64,000 bases of DNA from Geothrix paludis (GCF_022808815.1 NZ_JAKZLC010000001.1:1054001-1118000), one strand, 5' to 3'. Positions 28,445-37,590 are shown, counted from the stretch's first letter. Notes: generated from the letters alone by a model not told the origin. Made by a program: numbers and translations.

Positions 28445-28472
28445 GGGAGGGAGGGCTGGAGTCGAACCCGCA
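28445..28472 (+). repeat. possible degenerate inverted copy of the tRNA-Ser(CGA) 3' end
   Basis: After the terminator, a stretch containing GGAGGGAGGG then GGAGTCGAACCC resembles the reverse complement of the tRNA 3' part (GGAGAGAGAG then GGATTCGAACCC). The similarity is weak alone; it is listed because better copies occur after both other tRNA genes. Confidence 0.4.
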
Positions 28473-28497
28473 GAACCGCTGTCGCAGCCCCCCCATC

Positions 28498-29817
28498 TCA
28501 GAACGCCCCGCTCGCCTTCAGCTCCAGGTAGCGGTTGACGAGCGCGGTGGGGAGCTTGGCGGGGGTCACATCCAGGACGCGGGTGCCGCCGTGCAGGACG
28601 TGCTGGAAGAGGGTTCCGCGCCGGGCCATGTAGTCGTGGGCCACCGCATGGTCGAGGGCGGCCTCGAAGCCGGTCACGGGCCGGGAGAGGAACTCGTCGA
28701 CCACGCCTTCCCTGAGGTTCGCCAGCAGCACCAAGTGGCGGCTGCGGAGGAGGTCCAGGGCGGGCAGCAGGGTGGCGTCCTCCTCATCCCGGAGGTTGGT
28801 CAGCAGGATGACGAGGCTCCGCTTCCGGAACTGGCGCAGGAAGGTCTCGGCCGCCGCGAGGTAGTCCGGGGCATGGGTGGTGGGCTGCACGTCGAAGAGC
28901 TCCTGGAAGAGCCGCTCGAGGGTGGCGAGGCTCTTGTGGGGCGCCACGGTGCGCGGCCGGTCTTCCGCGAAGGTGGCCACGCCCACCGCGTCCCCCTGCT
29001 TGAGGGCCACGTAACCCAGCAGGAACAGGGCATTGAGGGCCTGGTCGAAGTGTCCCAGCTCCCGGCCGTCCAGCCGGTCCAGGGGGCTCATGCGGCGCCC
29101 GCAGTCCAGCAGGAAGACCACCTGCTGGTCCCGCTCGTCCTGGTACTCGCGGCAGATGAGCTTCCGGCTGCGGGCGCTGGCCTTCCAGTCCACCTGCCGG
29201 ATGGTGTCGCCCTGGCGGTACTCCCGCAGCTGATGGAAATCCAGCCCCTCGCCGCGCCGGGGGCGCTTGAGGATGCCGAGCATGGACAGCCGCTGGTCCG
29301 TGGCCAGGAGCGCGTAGCGGGCCACGGCGGCGAAGTTCGGGAACACCTTCACGGCGAAGGCGGCCGGCAGTTTCAGCGTCCGCGCCCAGAGGCCCAGGCC
29401 GGTGATCACGCGCACCTGGATGGGACCAAAGGCGCGGCGTCCGCGGGCCGCGGGGCGGACCTGGTAGGCCTGGTCGAGGAAACCGCGCGCAGGAAGCGCA
29501 TGACGCGAAGGCAGTCCCCGGCTTTCGAAATCCGATGGGTGATGATCGAACCATTCGACCTGGAGCCTGAAGGGAGAAGGATTCCGCAGCCGCAGCCGCA
29601 CCTCCCGCCACTCGCCCAGGGCGAGGCTCCCGGGCACCTCCCTCTCGCCGGTCAGGCCCTTGGGCCAGAGGGCCAGCAGGAGGTCGAGGGCCATGGCGGC
29701 GAGCAGGATCCAGCCCGCGACGCGCCACCAGGGCATCACCCGCGCCCACACCGAGGCGGCCAGCCCCAGGAGGGTCCAGGCGCCCAGCAGGCGCAGCAGG
29801 CGGAGGGTCGGGATCAT
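28498..29817 (-). CDS. DUF58 domain protein
   Basis: A 439-residue membrane-linked protein. Two N-terminal hydrophobic segments lie at about 7-25 and 30-50, and a beta-rich middle follows. The DUF58 core contains GEGLDFHQLREYRQGDTIRQ near residue 190 followed by VDWKASAR, the family hallmark. A VWA-like fold follows with FLLDCGRRM in place of a strict metal-site motif. Known context: DUF58 proteins pair with MoxR ATPases in envelope-linked clusters. It starts with ATGA shared with the moxR stop and is the last gene of the seven-gene cluster. Confidence 0.92.
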   Translation of the reverse strand: MIPTLRLLRLLGAWTLLGLAASVWARVMPWWRVAGWILLAAMALDLLLALWPKGLTGEREVPGSLALGEWREVRLRLRNPSPFRLQVEWFDHHPSDFESRGLPSRHALPARGFLDQAYQVRPAARGRRAFGPIQVRVITGLGLWARTLKLPAAFAVKVFPNFAAVARYALLATDQRLSMLGILKRPRRGEGLDFHQLREYRQGDTIRQVDWKASARSRKLICREYQDERDQQVVFLLDCGRRMSPLDRLDGRELGHFDQALNALFLLGYVALKQGDAVGVATFAEDRPRTVAPHKSLATLERLFQELFDVQPTTHAPDYLAAAETFLRQFRKRSLVILLTNLRDEEDATLLPALDLLRSRHLVLLANLREGVVDEFLSRPVTGFEAALDHAVAHDYMARRGTLFQHVLHGGTRVLDVTPAKLPTALVNRYLELKASGAF

Positions 29818-30803
29818 GCGCGGGGGGCCGGAACCTTGGCCAGGAGGGCCAGGAGGAGATCGTCGGAGCCGAGCCCCTCGATCTCTGTCTCGGGGCTGCG
29901 CTGGATGCGGTGGCGGAGCGCCGGGAGCGCCATGGCCTTCACGTCGTCCGGCGTGGCGAAGTCGCGGCCTTCGAGCAGGGCCTGGGCGCGGGCCGTGCGC
30001 ACCAGCGCGATGGCGCCCCGGGGGCCGGCGCCGAGGGCGATGCCCGGCCACTGCCGGGTGGCCCGGACGATGCGGACCGCGTAGTCGAGGACCGCATCGT
30101 CCACGCGGACGGCAGCCGCCAGGCGCTGCAGCTCCAGCACCTCGGCGGCCGCCATGAGCGGGCGCACGCCATCGACGCGGAGGGCGTCACCGACCGCATC
30201 GGTGGTGACCTGGCGGACCAGGGCGACCTCCTCGGCGGCCTCCGGATAGTCCATCCGCACCTTGAGCAGGAAGCGGTCCAGCTGGGCCTCGGGCAGCGGG
30301 TAGGTTCCCTCCTGCTCGATAGGGTTCTGCGTCGCCAGCACCATGAAGGGGGCCTCCACCGGAAGCGTGCGGCCCTCCAGGCTCACCTGCTGTTCCTGCA
30401 TGACCTCCAGCAGCGCCGCCTGGGTCTTGGCCGGGGCGCGGTTCACTTCGTCCGCCAGGAGGAGGTTCGTGAAGACCGGGCCGCGGCGAAGGTGGAACTG
30501 CTCGCTCTTCATGTCCCACATGGCGTGGCCGGTCACGTCGCTCGGCATGAGGTCCGGCGTGAACTGGATGCGCGCGAAGACACCCCGGAAGGTGGTGGCC
30601 AGGGCCCGCACCAGGAGCGTCTTCCCCAGGCCGGGCACACCCTCCAGCAGGACGTGCCCGCCGGCAAGGAAGGCGGCCAGCACCTGATCCACCACAGGCC
30701 CCTGGCCCACCAGGGCGCGATGGATCTCGGTCCGGAGGGCTTCGGTCTGTTCGGCGGCCCAGGGGATGCGGGCGGGATCGGGGGAGGCGGAGGGCGTCGT
30801 CAT
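29814..30803 (-). CDS. moxR: MoxR family AAA+ ATPase
   Basis: A 329-residue AAA+ ATPase of the MoxR type. Walker A GVPGLGKT is at 55-62, Walker B in LLADEVNRAPAKTQ near 115, and sensor and Arg-finger regions follow (MVLATQNPIEQEGTYPLPEA). MoxR ATPases act as chaperones that remodel VWA-type partner proteins; the adjacent DUF58 protein is the expected partner. The start at 30803 sits 31 bp after the DUF4350 stop. The longer frame to 30911 is a read-through of the upstream gene's other frame and is not homologous. Confidence 0.93.
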   Translation of the reverse strand: MTTPSASPDPARIPWAAEQTEALRTEIHRALVGQGPVVDQVLAAFLAGGHVLLEGVPGLGKTLLVRALATTFRGVFARIQFTPDLMPSDVTGHAMWDMKSEQFHLRRGPVFTNLLLADEVNRAPAKTQAALLEVMQEQQVSLEGRTLPVEAPFMVLATQNPIEQEGTYPLPEAQLDRFLLKVRMDYPEAAEEVALVRQVTTDAVGDALRVDGVRPLMAAAEVLELQRLAAAVRVDDAVLDYAVRIVRATRQWPGIALGAGPRGAIALVRTARAQALLEGRDFATPDDVKAMALPALRHRIQRSPETEIEGLGSDDLLLALLAKVPAPRA

Positions 30804-30834
30804 GGGGAATCCTGGGATGGAAGGGGAAGGCGGT

Positions 30835-31995
30835 TCAGAGGCGCTGGCGGAGCCGTTCGAGCGTGACCAGATCCTGGGCGAGCTGATGGGCGGAGACGCC
30901 GGGGCGGTCATCGAGGGCGGCGCCGATGGCGTCGGTACTGGCGCCCGTGGCCTGGGCCAGCCACTCCGACTTCGCCCCGAGGTCCAGGGAGCCGAAGGCG
31001 GGGTTCCGGCGCTGCGCCTGCTTCACGAGGGCCTCCCGGGTGCGCGCCACCAGGACCTCCCCCGCCCCGCCCCGCCACACCAGCCGCGCGCTGGCGGCGA
31101 GGTGCTCCAGCAGGGAGCGGCGCCGGGGCAGGGGCTCCGGCAGCAGCGGCCCGAAGCGCGGCCAGCCCCGCCAGACCCAGGCTCCCACCAGGAGGAGCAG
31201 GGCCAGCACGGGCTCCTTGGCGTGGGACCACAGCCAGGTGAAGAGGGAGAGCTCGACGGGGCGGGACCAGACCACCACCGTCCCCCGGCCCGGCCGGAGC
31301 GCGAGGAGCCGCTGCAGGTAGGCGGCGTGGTCGAGGTCCGCCAGGGAGCGCCGGTAGACGAAGTTCAGGTCCGGGGTGAGGGAGAGGCGTCCCTGGCCCT
31401 CCTCCCGCGTGAGCAGCACGTACTGGCCCTCATGGCCCAGGGTGTAGTCCCACGCCTCCGGGTGATCCGGCACCAGGCGCCAGCGTGCGGTCCGCCGCAG
31501 CCGGTAGGGCACTTCCCCCGTGTGGAATGTGTCGGTGCCGATCTGCTGGCCCGGCGCCAGAATATCGAGGCCATCGGGGCTCGCGTCCCGGAGGGTGACC
31601 CCGATGGCCTTGTGGAAGGCCGCCAGGCCGCGGGCGTCGTTGAAGGGCCCGGCCGTGCCATCGGTCAGCAGGTGCCCGCCCCGCCGGACCCAGGCCAGCA
31701 CCGTCTCGATTTCCGCGGGCGTCATGGGCTGGCTGAGCTGCAGGAGGATGAGCACGCCGTGTTCCGGCAGCTCGGGCGCCAGCAGCTCCCCGCCCTTGCG
31801 GACCACCGGCCCGCCCCCGGCCTCCAGCCACTTCTGGAGCAGCAAGGTGGGATTCTCCAGAGCCACTCCGCGGAGCCCCACTTCGATCTCCTTCGGGACG
31901 CGCCGGAAGGAATGGCGGCTCATCCAAGCGATGACCAGCCCGCCGGCCACGACGAGCGCCAGGAGCCCGAGCAGGACGCGGCCGGCCACCTTCAT
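30835..31995 (-). CDS. DUF4350 domain membrane protein
   Basis: A 386-residue protein with an N-terminal membrane helix (about 6-24) and a second near 290-310 (PVLALLLLVGAWVWRGW). Between them is an extracytoplasmic alpha/beta domain with the DUF4350 pattern (LAWVRRGGHLLTDGTAGP), resembling a glutamine-amidotransferase-like fold without its catalytic Cys. A cytoplasmic helical tail follows. Seen almost only in MoxR/DUF58 clusters; its role is unknown. Its ATG overlaps the DUF4129 stop by 4 bp. Confidence 0.85.
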   Translation of the reverse strand: MKVAGRVLLGLLALVVAGGLVIAWMSRHSFRRVPKEIEVGLRGVALENPTLLLQKWLEAGGGPVVRKGGELLAPELPEHGVLILLQLSQPMTPAEIETVLAWVRRGGHLLTDGTAGPFNDARGLAAFHKAIGVTLRDASPDGLDILAPGQQIGTDTFHTGEVPYRLRRTARWRLVPDHPEAWDYTLGHEGQYVLLTREEGQGRLSLTPDLNFVYRRSLADLDHAAYLQRLLALRPGRGTVVVWSRPVELSLFTWLWSHAKEPVLALLLLVGAWVWRGWPRFGPLLPEPLPRRRSLLEHLAASARLVWRGGAGEVLVARTREALVKQAQRRNPAFGSLDLGAKSEWLAQATGASTDAIGAALDDRPGVSAHQLAQDLVTLERLRQRL

Positions 31996-33584
31996 GGCCT
32001 TCCTCCGAAGGCCGCGGGCCAGGCATCGCAGAGGTCCTCGAACGCATCGCGGGTCGGGGCTTCGTTCTTGTAGGCCAGCCGCTGCCAGGTGGCGGTCAGC
32101 AGGTGGAACGCGCTCGCCGGGCCCTCCTCGAGGTGTCCCTCGGCCGCCCTCAGGCAGTCCCCTTCCGTGGCGCTGGCGGGGATCTCCATGGCCCGGCGAT
32201 GCACGAGCTCGGCCAGGGCTCCCCGGTAGAGAAGGGCCAGGGCCGCCCGGGCTTCACCCCGGAGAAACAGGTTCCGGGCCGCTTCGGGCACATCGGGCGG
32301 AAGGCTCTCGAGGCGGATGTCCAGGCCGGCGACGGCCTCGGGCGCCTCCCAGGCCTTCGTCTCGACGAGGGGCAGACCCAGGCGGTGGCGGAACCGGTAC
32401 ACCAGCCAGAGGACGAAGGCGAGCAGACCGCCCACCAGCACCACCTTCCCCACCAGCGCCAGCAGGTCCCACATCCGCTTCAGGAAATCCAGGTTCTGGG
32501 GCTTCGCGGGTTGGGCCGGCTCCTCCTTCGCGAAGAGGTAGTCGAGGAGGCTCCGGAGCCACCGGGGTTCCCGGCCCGTGGGCTCGTAACTCAGGGTGCG
32601 GACCTCCTTCGTGTGATTGAAGGCGGGGTCCTGCTCGAGGATCCGCTGGGCGCGCCGGTGCGCCTCCTCCTCGGGTCGGAGTGGGCCTTCGGCCGGCCGG
32701 GGCGCAGGTTGCTGGCCGGGTTGCTGGATGGCCTGAGGCGCGTCTTCGGGCGCCTCGGGAGCCGGCGCCTGGGCGACCGGTTCCGGGATGGGCGCCTGGG
32801 CGGCCAGGGGCATGGCCCAGGCGAGAAGCAGCACCAGGGCCAGAGGGGCGGCCAGGCGGGCGGCCAGCCGCCGGAAGGCCAGCTCCAGGTCCCAGCCCTC
32901 CAGGTGGGTCCGGCGGTTGAGGTAGAGGCCGAAGCCCCCCGCCACGAAGAGGGGTTCCGTCAGGGTGAGCGCCAGCAGTCCGACGCCCAGCAGGAACCAC
33001 TGGAAGCCCAGCCCCGGGTTGTTGAAGCCGTCCCACACCTGCACGCGGCTCCCCGCGGGCATCATGGCCTGGAGCAGGGCGATGAACCCCACCGCGGTGA
33101 GGAGGGTGAAGGCCCAGCCCGAGCAGGTGAGGAGGAAGCCCGTGCCACCGCCCTTCCGGGTGAGCACCCGGGCCCGGCGGCGGTACCCGGCGCCCCGGAG
33201 CCCCTCCAGTTGGGAGACGGGCAGGACGTAGCTGCGCATGGGGGAGAGGCGCCGCCAGAGCAGGCCCGCCACCAGTCCCCGCCGGTGGACGCTCCGCCAC
33301 TCCCCCAGGAAGTCCCACACGGAGGCGGGCTGGCCGAACACCGCCCGGCTGAGGACGAACAGGACGCCCCGGTCCAGCCAGGGTTTCAGCCACCAGAGCG
33401 CCACGAAGATCCAGAGGGGCGTCTGGTACAGGAAGGGCAGGAGCAGCGCCAGGAGGAAGCCCAGCTGCAGTCCCCACACCCTCGCCACTGGCCGCCAGTG
33501 GGCCTGGAGGAGGCTCAGGCCGAGATCCGCCGCCTCCATGGCCGCACGCGTCCTGGGGATGAAGCCCATGGCACCCGGCTTCAT
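31992..33584 (-). CDS. DUF4129-type multi-pass membrane protein
   Basis: About 530 residues. An N-terminal part with several membrane helices is followed by a long Pro/Ala/Gln-rich extracytoplasmic stretch (about 275-335), a further membrane helix near 375-395 and a cytoplasmic C-terminal domain. The C-terminal ARAALALLYRGALAELVHRR and the helical tail are the DUF4129 signature. The large multi-helix N-terminus is longer than in typical DUF4129 proteins and could be a fused subunit. The ATG at 33584 shares ATGA with the upstream gene. Confidence 0.8.
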   Translation of the reverse strand: MKPGAMGFIPRTRAAMEAADLGLSLLQAHWRPVARVWGLQLGFLLALLLPFLYQTPLWIFVALWWLKPWLDRGVLFVLSRAVFGQPASVWDFLGEWRSVHRRGLVAGLLWRRLSPMRSYVLPVSQLEGLRGAGYRRRARVLTRKGGGTGFLLTCSGWAFTLLTAVGFIALLQAMMPAGSRVQVWDGFNNPGLGFQWFLLGVGLLALTLTEPLFVAGGFGLYLNRRTHLEGWDLELAFRRLAARLAAPLALVLLLAWAMPLAAQAPIPEPVAQAPAPEAPEDAPQAIQQPGQQPAPRPAEGPLRPEEEAHRRAQRILEQDPAFNHTKEVRTLSYEPTGREPRWLRSLLDYLFAKEEPAQPAKPQNLDFLKRMWDLLALVGKVVLVGGLLAFVLWLVYRFRHRLGLPLVETKAWEAPEAVAGLDIRLESLPPDVPEAARNLFLRGEARAALALLYRGALAELVHRRAMEIPASATEGDCLRAAEGHLEEGPASAFHLLTATWQRLAYKNEAPTRDAFEDLCDAWPAAFGGRP

Positions 33585-34528
33585 TCGCCCCTCCGACCGG
33601 CCAACACGAACCACGAGGAGAGGAGAATCCAGAACAGGACCCCCACGCCCACCTTGACCTTCCATGGCACGAGGGTGTTCGCGGACCAGAACCCCTCGAA
33701 GCAGGCGGCCAGGAAGGTGAGCGCCACGGCGCCGAAGAGGAGGCGGGAGCCCTGCCGGGCGCCCTCCCGGAGGGCCGCGAGGCGGGACCGGCGTCCCGGA
33801 TGCATCAGGGCGAAGCCCATCCGCAGGCCCCCCGCCCCGCTGAGCACGGCGCCCATCAGCTCGAAGGAACTGTGGCCGCTGATGAATCCGTAGAAGGTGG
33901 CGGTCAGGCCCTGGTTGGTGAGGTGGGCCATCACCGTGCCGCCGTGGAGGCCGTTGAAGGGCAGGAAGAAGAGGGGGCCGATCCCGGCCAGCAGCCCCGA
34001 GGCGAAGGTCTGGAAGTCGATGCCGATGTTGTTGAGGATGTAGAAGCCGAACATCATGACGTCGCGCGTGGCGCCGGTGGCGCCGGCGACGGGGGTTTTC
34101 GGATCGTACATCTGCACGTACTTGGCCGCCTCCTCGGGGCTCAGCATCAGATGCACGAGGTTGGGCTGGGCCCGCACGACCAGGAAGGCCGCGATCCAGG
34201 GGCCGAAGAACAGCAGGCTCGACACGGCCACCAGCCGCCACTCCGCCCTCACCTGCCGGGGCAGCTCGCCCCAGAGGAACCGGAGCGCCGCCGGCACCCC
34301 CTCGCCGCGCTCGCCGTAGATCCGCTGGTGGAGGCGGAGGGCAAGCTGCTGCAGCCGCTCGACGAGGGCCGGGCTGTAGTGGCGCTCCCGCGCCACGGAC
34401 AGGTGATGGCAGAGCCGGCGATAGGCCGAGGGAACCTCCTCCGCGCCCAGGGTGGCCCGCTCGTCGAGCCAGCCCCGCAGATCCTCCCAGAGGGGCCGGT
34501 TCTCCTGCTCGAACCGCTGCTGCCTCAT
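33581..34528 (-). CDS. stage II sporulation protein M-like (SpoIIM) membrane protein
   Basis: A 315-residue protein with a helical cytoplasmic N-terminus and about five membrane helices. The family core FGFYILNNIGIDFQTFASGL is near residues 165-185, then FISGHSSFELMGAVLSGAGGL. SpoIIM takes part in engulfment in endospore formers, but this organism shows no other spore genes. Similar proteins in non-sporulating bacteria accompany RDD and MoxR genes. Start overlaps the RDD stop (ATGA). Confidence 0.88.
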   Translation of the reverse strand: MRQQRFEQENRPLWEDLRGWLDERATLGAEEVPSAYRRLCHHLSVARERHYSPALVERLQQLALRLHQRIYGERGEGVPAALRFLWGELPRQVRAEWRLVAVSSLLFFGPWIAAFLVVRAQPNLVHLMLSPEEAAKYVQMYDPKTPVAGATGATRDVMMFGFYILNNIGIDFQTFASGLLAGIGPLFFLPFNGLHGGTVMAHLTNQGLTATFYGFISGHSSFELMGAVLSGAGGLRMGFALMHPGRRSRLAALREGARQGSRLLFGAVALTFLAACFEGFWSANTLVPWKVKVGVGVLFWILLSSWFVLAGRRGE

Positions 34529-35211
34529 CGGCCGCCCCACAGGTAGCGGGCCATGCCGAGCACGGCCTTGACGCCACCCGCTCCCCGGCTGCCCGTGAGG
34601 GGGCCCAGCACGTCCGCGAGTTCCTCGCTCCTGGACGCCGTCAGGCCCGCGCTCCGCTCGGCGAACGCCAGGATCGCCGACTGCTCCTCGAGGGTCAGCG
34701 CCAAGGCGGGCGCCAGGGGCTCGGCCGCCGGGAGGACGGGGGCCTGGACGCCGGCCTCCTCGTGCACCACGAGCGTGCCCGCCACGATGTCGCCGATGCG
34801 CTGGAAGTCGCGGGTGAGGAGGATGCTCACCAGGCCGACCGTGTAGGCCCCAGGCAGGCCGTCCACGATCCGCAGCAGGTTCCGGATGAGGCTGGGTCCC
34901 CAGCCGATGGGACGCCCATCCGTCCGCAGGACCCGCAGGTTCAGCCAGCGCTTGCCGAGGGTGCGGCCGCCCCCCAGGACTTCGAAGAAGACCGGGTAAA
35001 GCCACTGGGCCAGGAAGACCAGGATGAACCAGAGCCCCAGCCCCAGCGGCCCCAGGAAGGTGAGGGCGATCCCGGCGAACATCAGGCCCATCCACACCAC
35101 GGCCTGGTCCACGAAAAAGGCCCAGAAGCGGGCCACGGGGCCCGCCGGACGGAGGTGCAGCTCGATGCCCTCGGGTGTCTCGATGGTCCGGACAGTGTCG
35201 ACGGACTGCAA
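34525..35211 (-). CDS. RDD family membrane protein
   Basis: A 228-residue membrane protein with three hydrophobic helices and the RDD pattern: ARFWAFFVDQAVVWMGLMF opens the domain, followed by GGGRTLGKRWLNLRVLRTDG. The Arg-Asp-Asp positions vary (FVDQA rather than the canonical form). A cytoplasmic tail of about 75 residues extends past the domain. Some RDD proteins are thought to act in ion transport; here the context is the envelope cluster. Starts 2 bp after the second RDD gene's stop. Confidence 0.88.
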   Translation of the reverse strand: MQSVDTVRTIETPEGIELHLRPAGPVARFWAFFVDQAVVWMGLMFAGIALTFLGPLGLGLWFILVFLAQWLYPVFFEVLGGGRTLGKRWLNLRVLRTDGRPIGWGPSLIRNLLRIVDGLPGAYTVGLVSILLTRDFQRIGDIVAGTLVVHEEAGVQAPVLPAAEPLAPALALTLEEQSAILAFAERSAGLTASRSEELADVLGPLTGSRGAGGVKAVLGMARYLWGGR

Positions 35212-35213
35212 GG

Positions 35214-35744
35214 CTAGTCGACCACCTTGACCACGATGGTGTCGGCGATGAGGTCGTGGATGCAGCGCCGGTCATCCCGGAAGATGAAGCAGGCGTTGAC
35301 CAGCGAGAACAAGTGCCCCAACAACGGAATCGACTCGAGCACCCACATGAGGATGATCCGGAGCCCCAGCAGTCGTCCCATGCCCACGGGTTCGCCATCG
35401 CTCCGGACGATCCGGATGCGGAGGATGCGCTTGGCGATGGTCTGGCCGTAGCGGCTGAGCCAGATGAGGTTCCAGATCATCAGGGCCAGGAGCAGGCCTC
35501 CCCCCAGCACGGCGAACACGATGAAGAACGCCGTGGGAGGCGCGCCGCCGGTCCGCCGGGACAGGAGGGCCGGAATGAAGATGGCGGCCAGGATTCCGAT
35601 GACGGCGAATCCGCCGCCCATGATGAGACCGTCCAGGAGCTTGGCACCGAGGCGCGTGCCGCGGTCGGCCAGCTCCAGGGTTTCCGGATCGACAAGATCC
35701 GCGACGACCGCGGACGGAGCCTCGTACGGATTGAATTCGGTCAT
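35214..35744 (-). CDS. RDD family membrane protein, first gene of the envelope cluster
   Basis: A 176-residue protein opening MTEFNPYEAP, a short N-terminal motif common in RDD proteins of several phyla, then RGTRLGAKLLDGLIMGGGF and RYGQTIAKRILRIRIVRSDG. Three to four membrane helices are predicted by hydrophobicity. I chose the ATG at 35744 because the NPYEAP motif follows it; the ATG at 35804 has no ribosome-binding site. The first gene of the seven-gene minus-strand operon: two RDD proteins of different type sit side by side. Confidence 0.85.
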   Translation of the reverse strand: MTEFNPYEAPSAVVADLVDPETLELADRGTRLGAKLLDGLIMGGGFAVIGILAAIFIPALLSRRTGGAPPTAFFIVFAVLGGGLLLALMIWNLIWLSRYGQTIAKRILRIRIVRSDGEPVGMGRLLGLRIILMWVLESIPLLGHLFSLVNACFIFRDDRRCIHDLIADTIVVKVVD

Positions 35745-35942
35745 GTCGCGCTCGCTCGGAGGGATGTCTAAGGCTATCCAATATCCCCGGCGAATGCCTT
35801 CCAAAACCGCCCGGGCGGTGCGGAATCCGGCCTGATCTTTCCGATCCGGAGCTGACCCGGGAGAACGCCCGTGAAGTGACCGCCGTCACGGGGGACCGGT
35901 GGAGGCCACCTGTACTCTGGGTGGGCACCCCTTGGAGGCTCT

Positions 35943-37391
35943 GTGGACGCGTTGCTCGAATCCCTCGAACCGAAGACGATCTGGTCCTACTTCCTGGGGC
36001 TGTCGAAGATCCCCCGCGGATCCAAGAATGAAGCCGCGGCCGCGGCCTGGGTGGCCGACCAGGCCAAGGCCCTGGGCTGCGAGGTGGAGCGCGACGAGGT
36101 CGGCAACGTCATCATCCGCAAGAAGGCCACGCCCGGGAAGGAAGGCCGGCCCACCACCTGCCTCCAGGCCCACGTGGACATGGTGTGCGAGCAGAACGAG
36201 GGCACGGGCCACGACTTCCTCAAGGATCCCATCAAGGTCTGGAAGGACGGCGACCTCCTCCGCGCCACGGGCACCACCCTCGGCGCCGACAACGGCATTG
36301 GCGTGAGCGCCGCCCTGGCGGTCCTCGCCAGCAAGGACATCGCCCACGGCCCCCTGGAAATCCTCATCACCATCGACGAGGAGACGGGCCTGACCGGCGC
36401 CAACGGCCTTCAGCCCGGCCGCCTCAAGGCCAAGTACCTCCTCAACCTCGACAGCGAGGAAGAGGGCTACCTCACCATCGGCTGCGCCGGCGGCGAGGAC
36501 ACCATCGCCACCCGCAAGCTCACCCGCACGGCGCCGCCCGCGGGCGCCCGCGCCTACCGCCTGAAGGTCTTCGGCCTCAAGGGCGGCCACTCGGGCATCG
36601 ACATCCACGCCGGGCGCGGCAACGCCATCCGGATTCTCGCCCAGGTCCTGGGCGCCCTGAAGGTGGACTTCAGCTTCGCCCTGGCCGGCATCAAGGGCGG
36701 CAACAAGCGCAACGCCATCCCCCGCGAGGCCTCGGCCCAGATCTTCCTGGATCCCGCGCAGGAACAGGCCTTCAAGACCGCCCTCGCGGCCCACGAGGCC
36801 CACTGGCGCGCCGCCCTCGGCGCCTTCGACCCCGGCCTGCACCTGGCCCTCGAAGCCGGGGAAGGCACCCAGGCCATGTCCGCCGCCGACGCCGAAGCCC
36901 TGATCCGCCTGCTGCTGGCCCTGCCCCACGGCGTCGAGGCCATGAGCCCGGACATCCACGGGCTGGTGCAGACCTCCACCAATATGGGCGTGATCGAGAC
37001 CCGCGAGGGCGAGGTCGAAGTGAACCTCCTCACCCGCAGCTCCATCAACGCCTCCAAGACCGCGCTCTCTGAGCGCATCGCGGCCACCTGCGCCCTGGGC
37101 GACTTCGAGTCCCACGTCACCGGCGGCTACCCCGGATGGAAGCCCGAGCCCAAGGCCTCGCTGGTGAAGATCGTCAACGAGACCAACCAGAAGGTCTTCG
37201 GCAAGCCCCTGGAGATCATGGCCATCCACGCCGGCCTGGAGTGCGGCCTCATCGGCGAAAAGTACACCGAGATGGAGATGGTGTCCTTCGGCCCCAGCAT
37301 GTGGGATGTCCACACCCCCGACGAGCACGTGAGCGTGCCCTCCGTGGCCAATTTCTGGAAGCTGCTCGTCGCTGTCCTGGAGACCGTGTAG
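35943..37391 (+). CDS. pepD: aminoacyl-histidine dipeptidase / cytosol non-specific dipeptidase
   Basis: A 482-residue M20-family zinc peptidase that splits dipeptides, such as carnosine-like and general Xaa-His. Metal-binding and catalytic residues are visible: His77 and Asp79 in CLQAHVDMV, Asp116 in LGADNGIG, Glu146 and Glu147 in IDEETGL. A late His occurs in WDVHTPDEHVSVPS. Length matches PepD. The start is a GTG at 35943, with the family N-terminus LEPKTIWSYFLGLSKIPRGS in place. Transcribed alone; a tRNA follows 77 bp downstream. Confidence 0.95.
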   Translation: MDALLESLEPKTIWSYFLGLSKIPRGSKNEAAAAAWVADQAKALGCEVERDEVGNVIIRKKATPGKEGRPTTCLQAHVDMVCEQNEGTGHDFLKDPIKVWKDGDLLRATGTTLGADNGIGVSAALAVLASKDIAHGPLEILITIDEETGLTGANGLQPGRLKAKYLLNLDSEEEGYLTIGCAGGEDTIATRKLTRTAPPAGARAYRLKVFGLKGGHSGIDIHAGRGNAIRILAQVLGALKVDFSFALAGIKGGNKRNAIPREASAQIFLDPAQEQAFKTALAAHEAHWRAALGAFDPGLHLALEAGEGTQAMSAADAEALIRLLLALPHGVEAMSPDIHGLVQTSTNMGVIETREGEVEVNLLTRSSINASKTALSERIAATCALGDFESHVTGGYPGWKPEPKASLVKIVNETNQKVFGKPLEIMAIHAGLECGLIGEKYTEMEMVSFGPSMWDVHTPDEHVSVPSVANFWKLLVAVLETV

Positions 37392-37409
37392 CCCCGCCAT
37401 TCATGGCCC

Positions 37410-37438
37410 TTGGCTCAGGCCCGGGGCCGTGATAACCT
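37410..37438 (+). promoter_or_regulatory. candidate promoter for tRNA-Ser(GGA)
   Basis: TTGGCT (37410-37415), 17-bp spacer, TAACCT (37433-37438). The tRNA starts 30 bp later, at 37468. Confidence 0.45.
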
Positions 37439-37467
37439 TGCTGCTTCCGCCCATCAGCGGAGCCACG

Positions 37468-37558
37468 GGAGAGTTGTCCGAGTGGCTGAAGGAGCACGAT
37501 TGGAAATCGTGTAACGGTCAAAAGCCGTTCGGGGGTTCGAATCCCCCACTCTCCGCCA
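37468..37558 (+). tRNA. tRNA-Ser (GGA)
   Basis: Acceptor stem GGAGAGT / ACTCTCC, anticodon loop TTGGAAA giving GGA (37502-37504, reads UCC/UCU), long variable arm, T-arm CGGGGGTTCGAATCCCCC, encoded CCA at 37556-37558. Confidence 0.95.
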
Positions 37559-37561
37559 AAA

Positions 37562-37590
37562 GCGCCCGCCATCGGCGGGCGCACTTGTTT
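37562..37590 (+). terminator. terminator after tRNA-Ser(GGA)
   Basis: GCGCCCGCC-ATC-GGCGGGCGC stem (37562-37582) followed by ACTTGTTT. The right arm belongs to the first copy of a 52-bp direct repeat. Confidence 0.75.
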
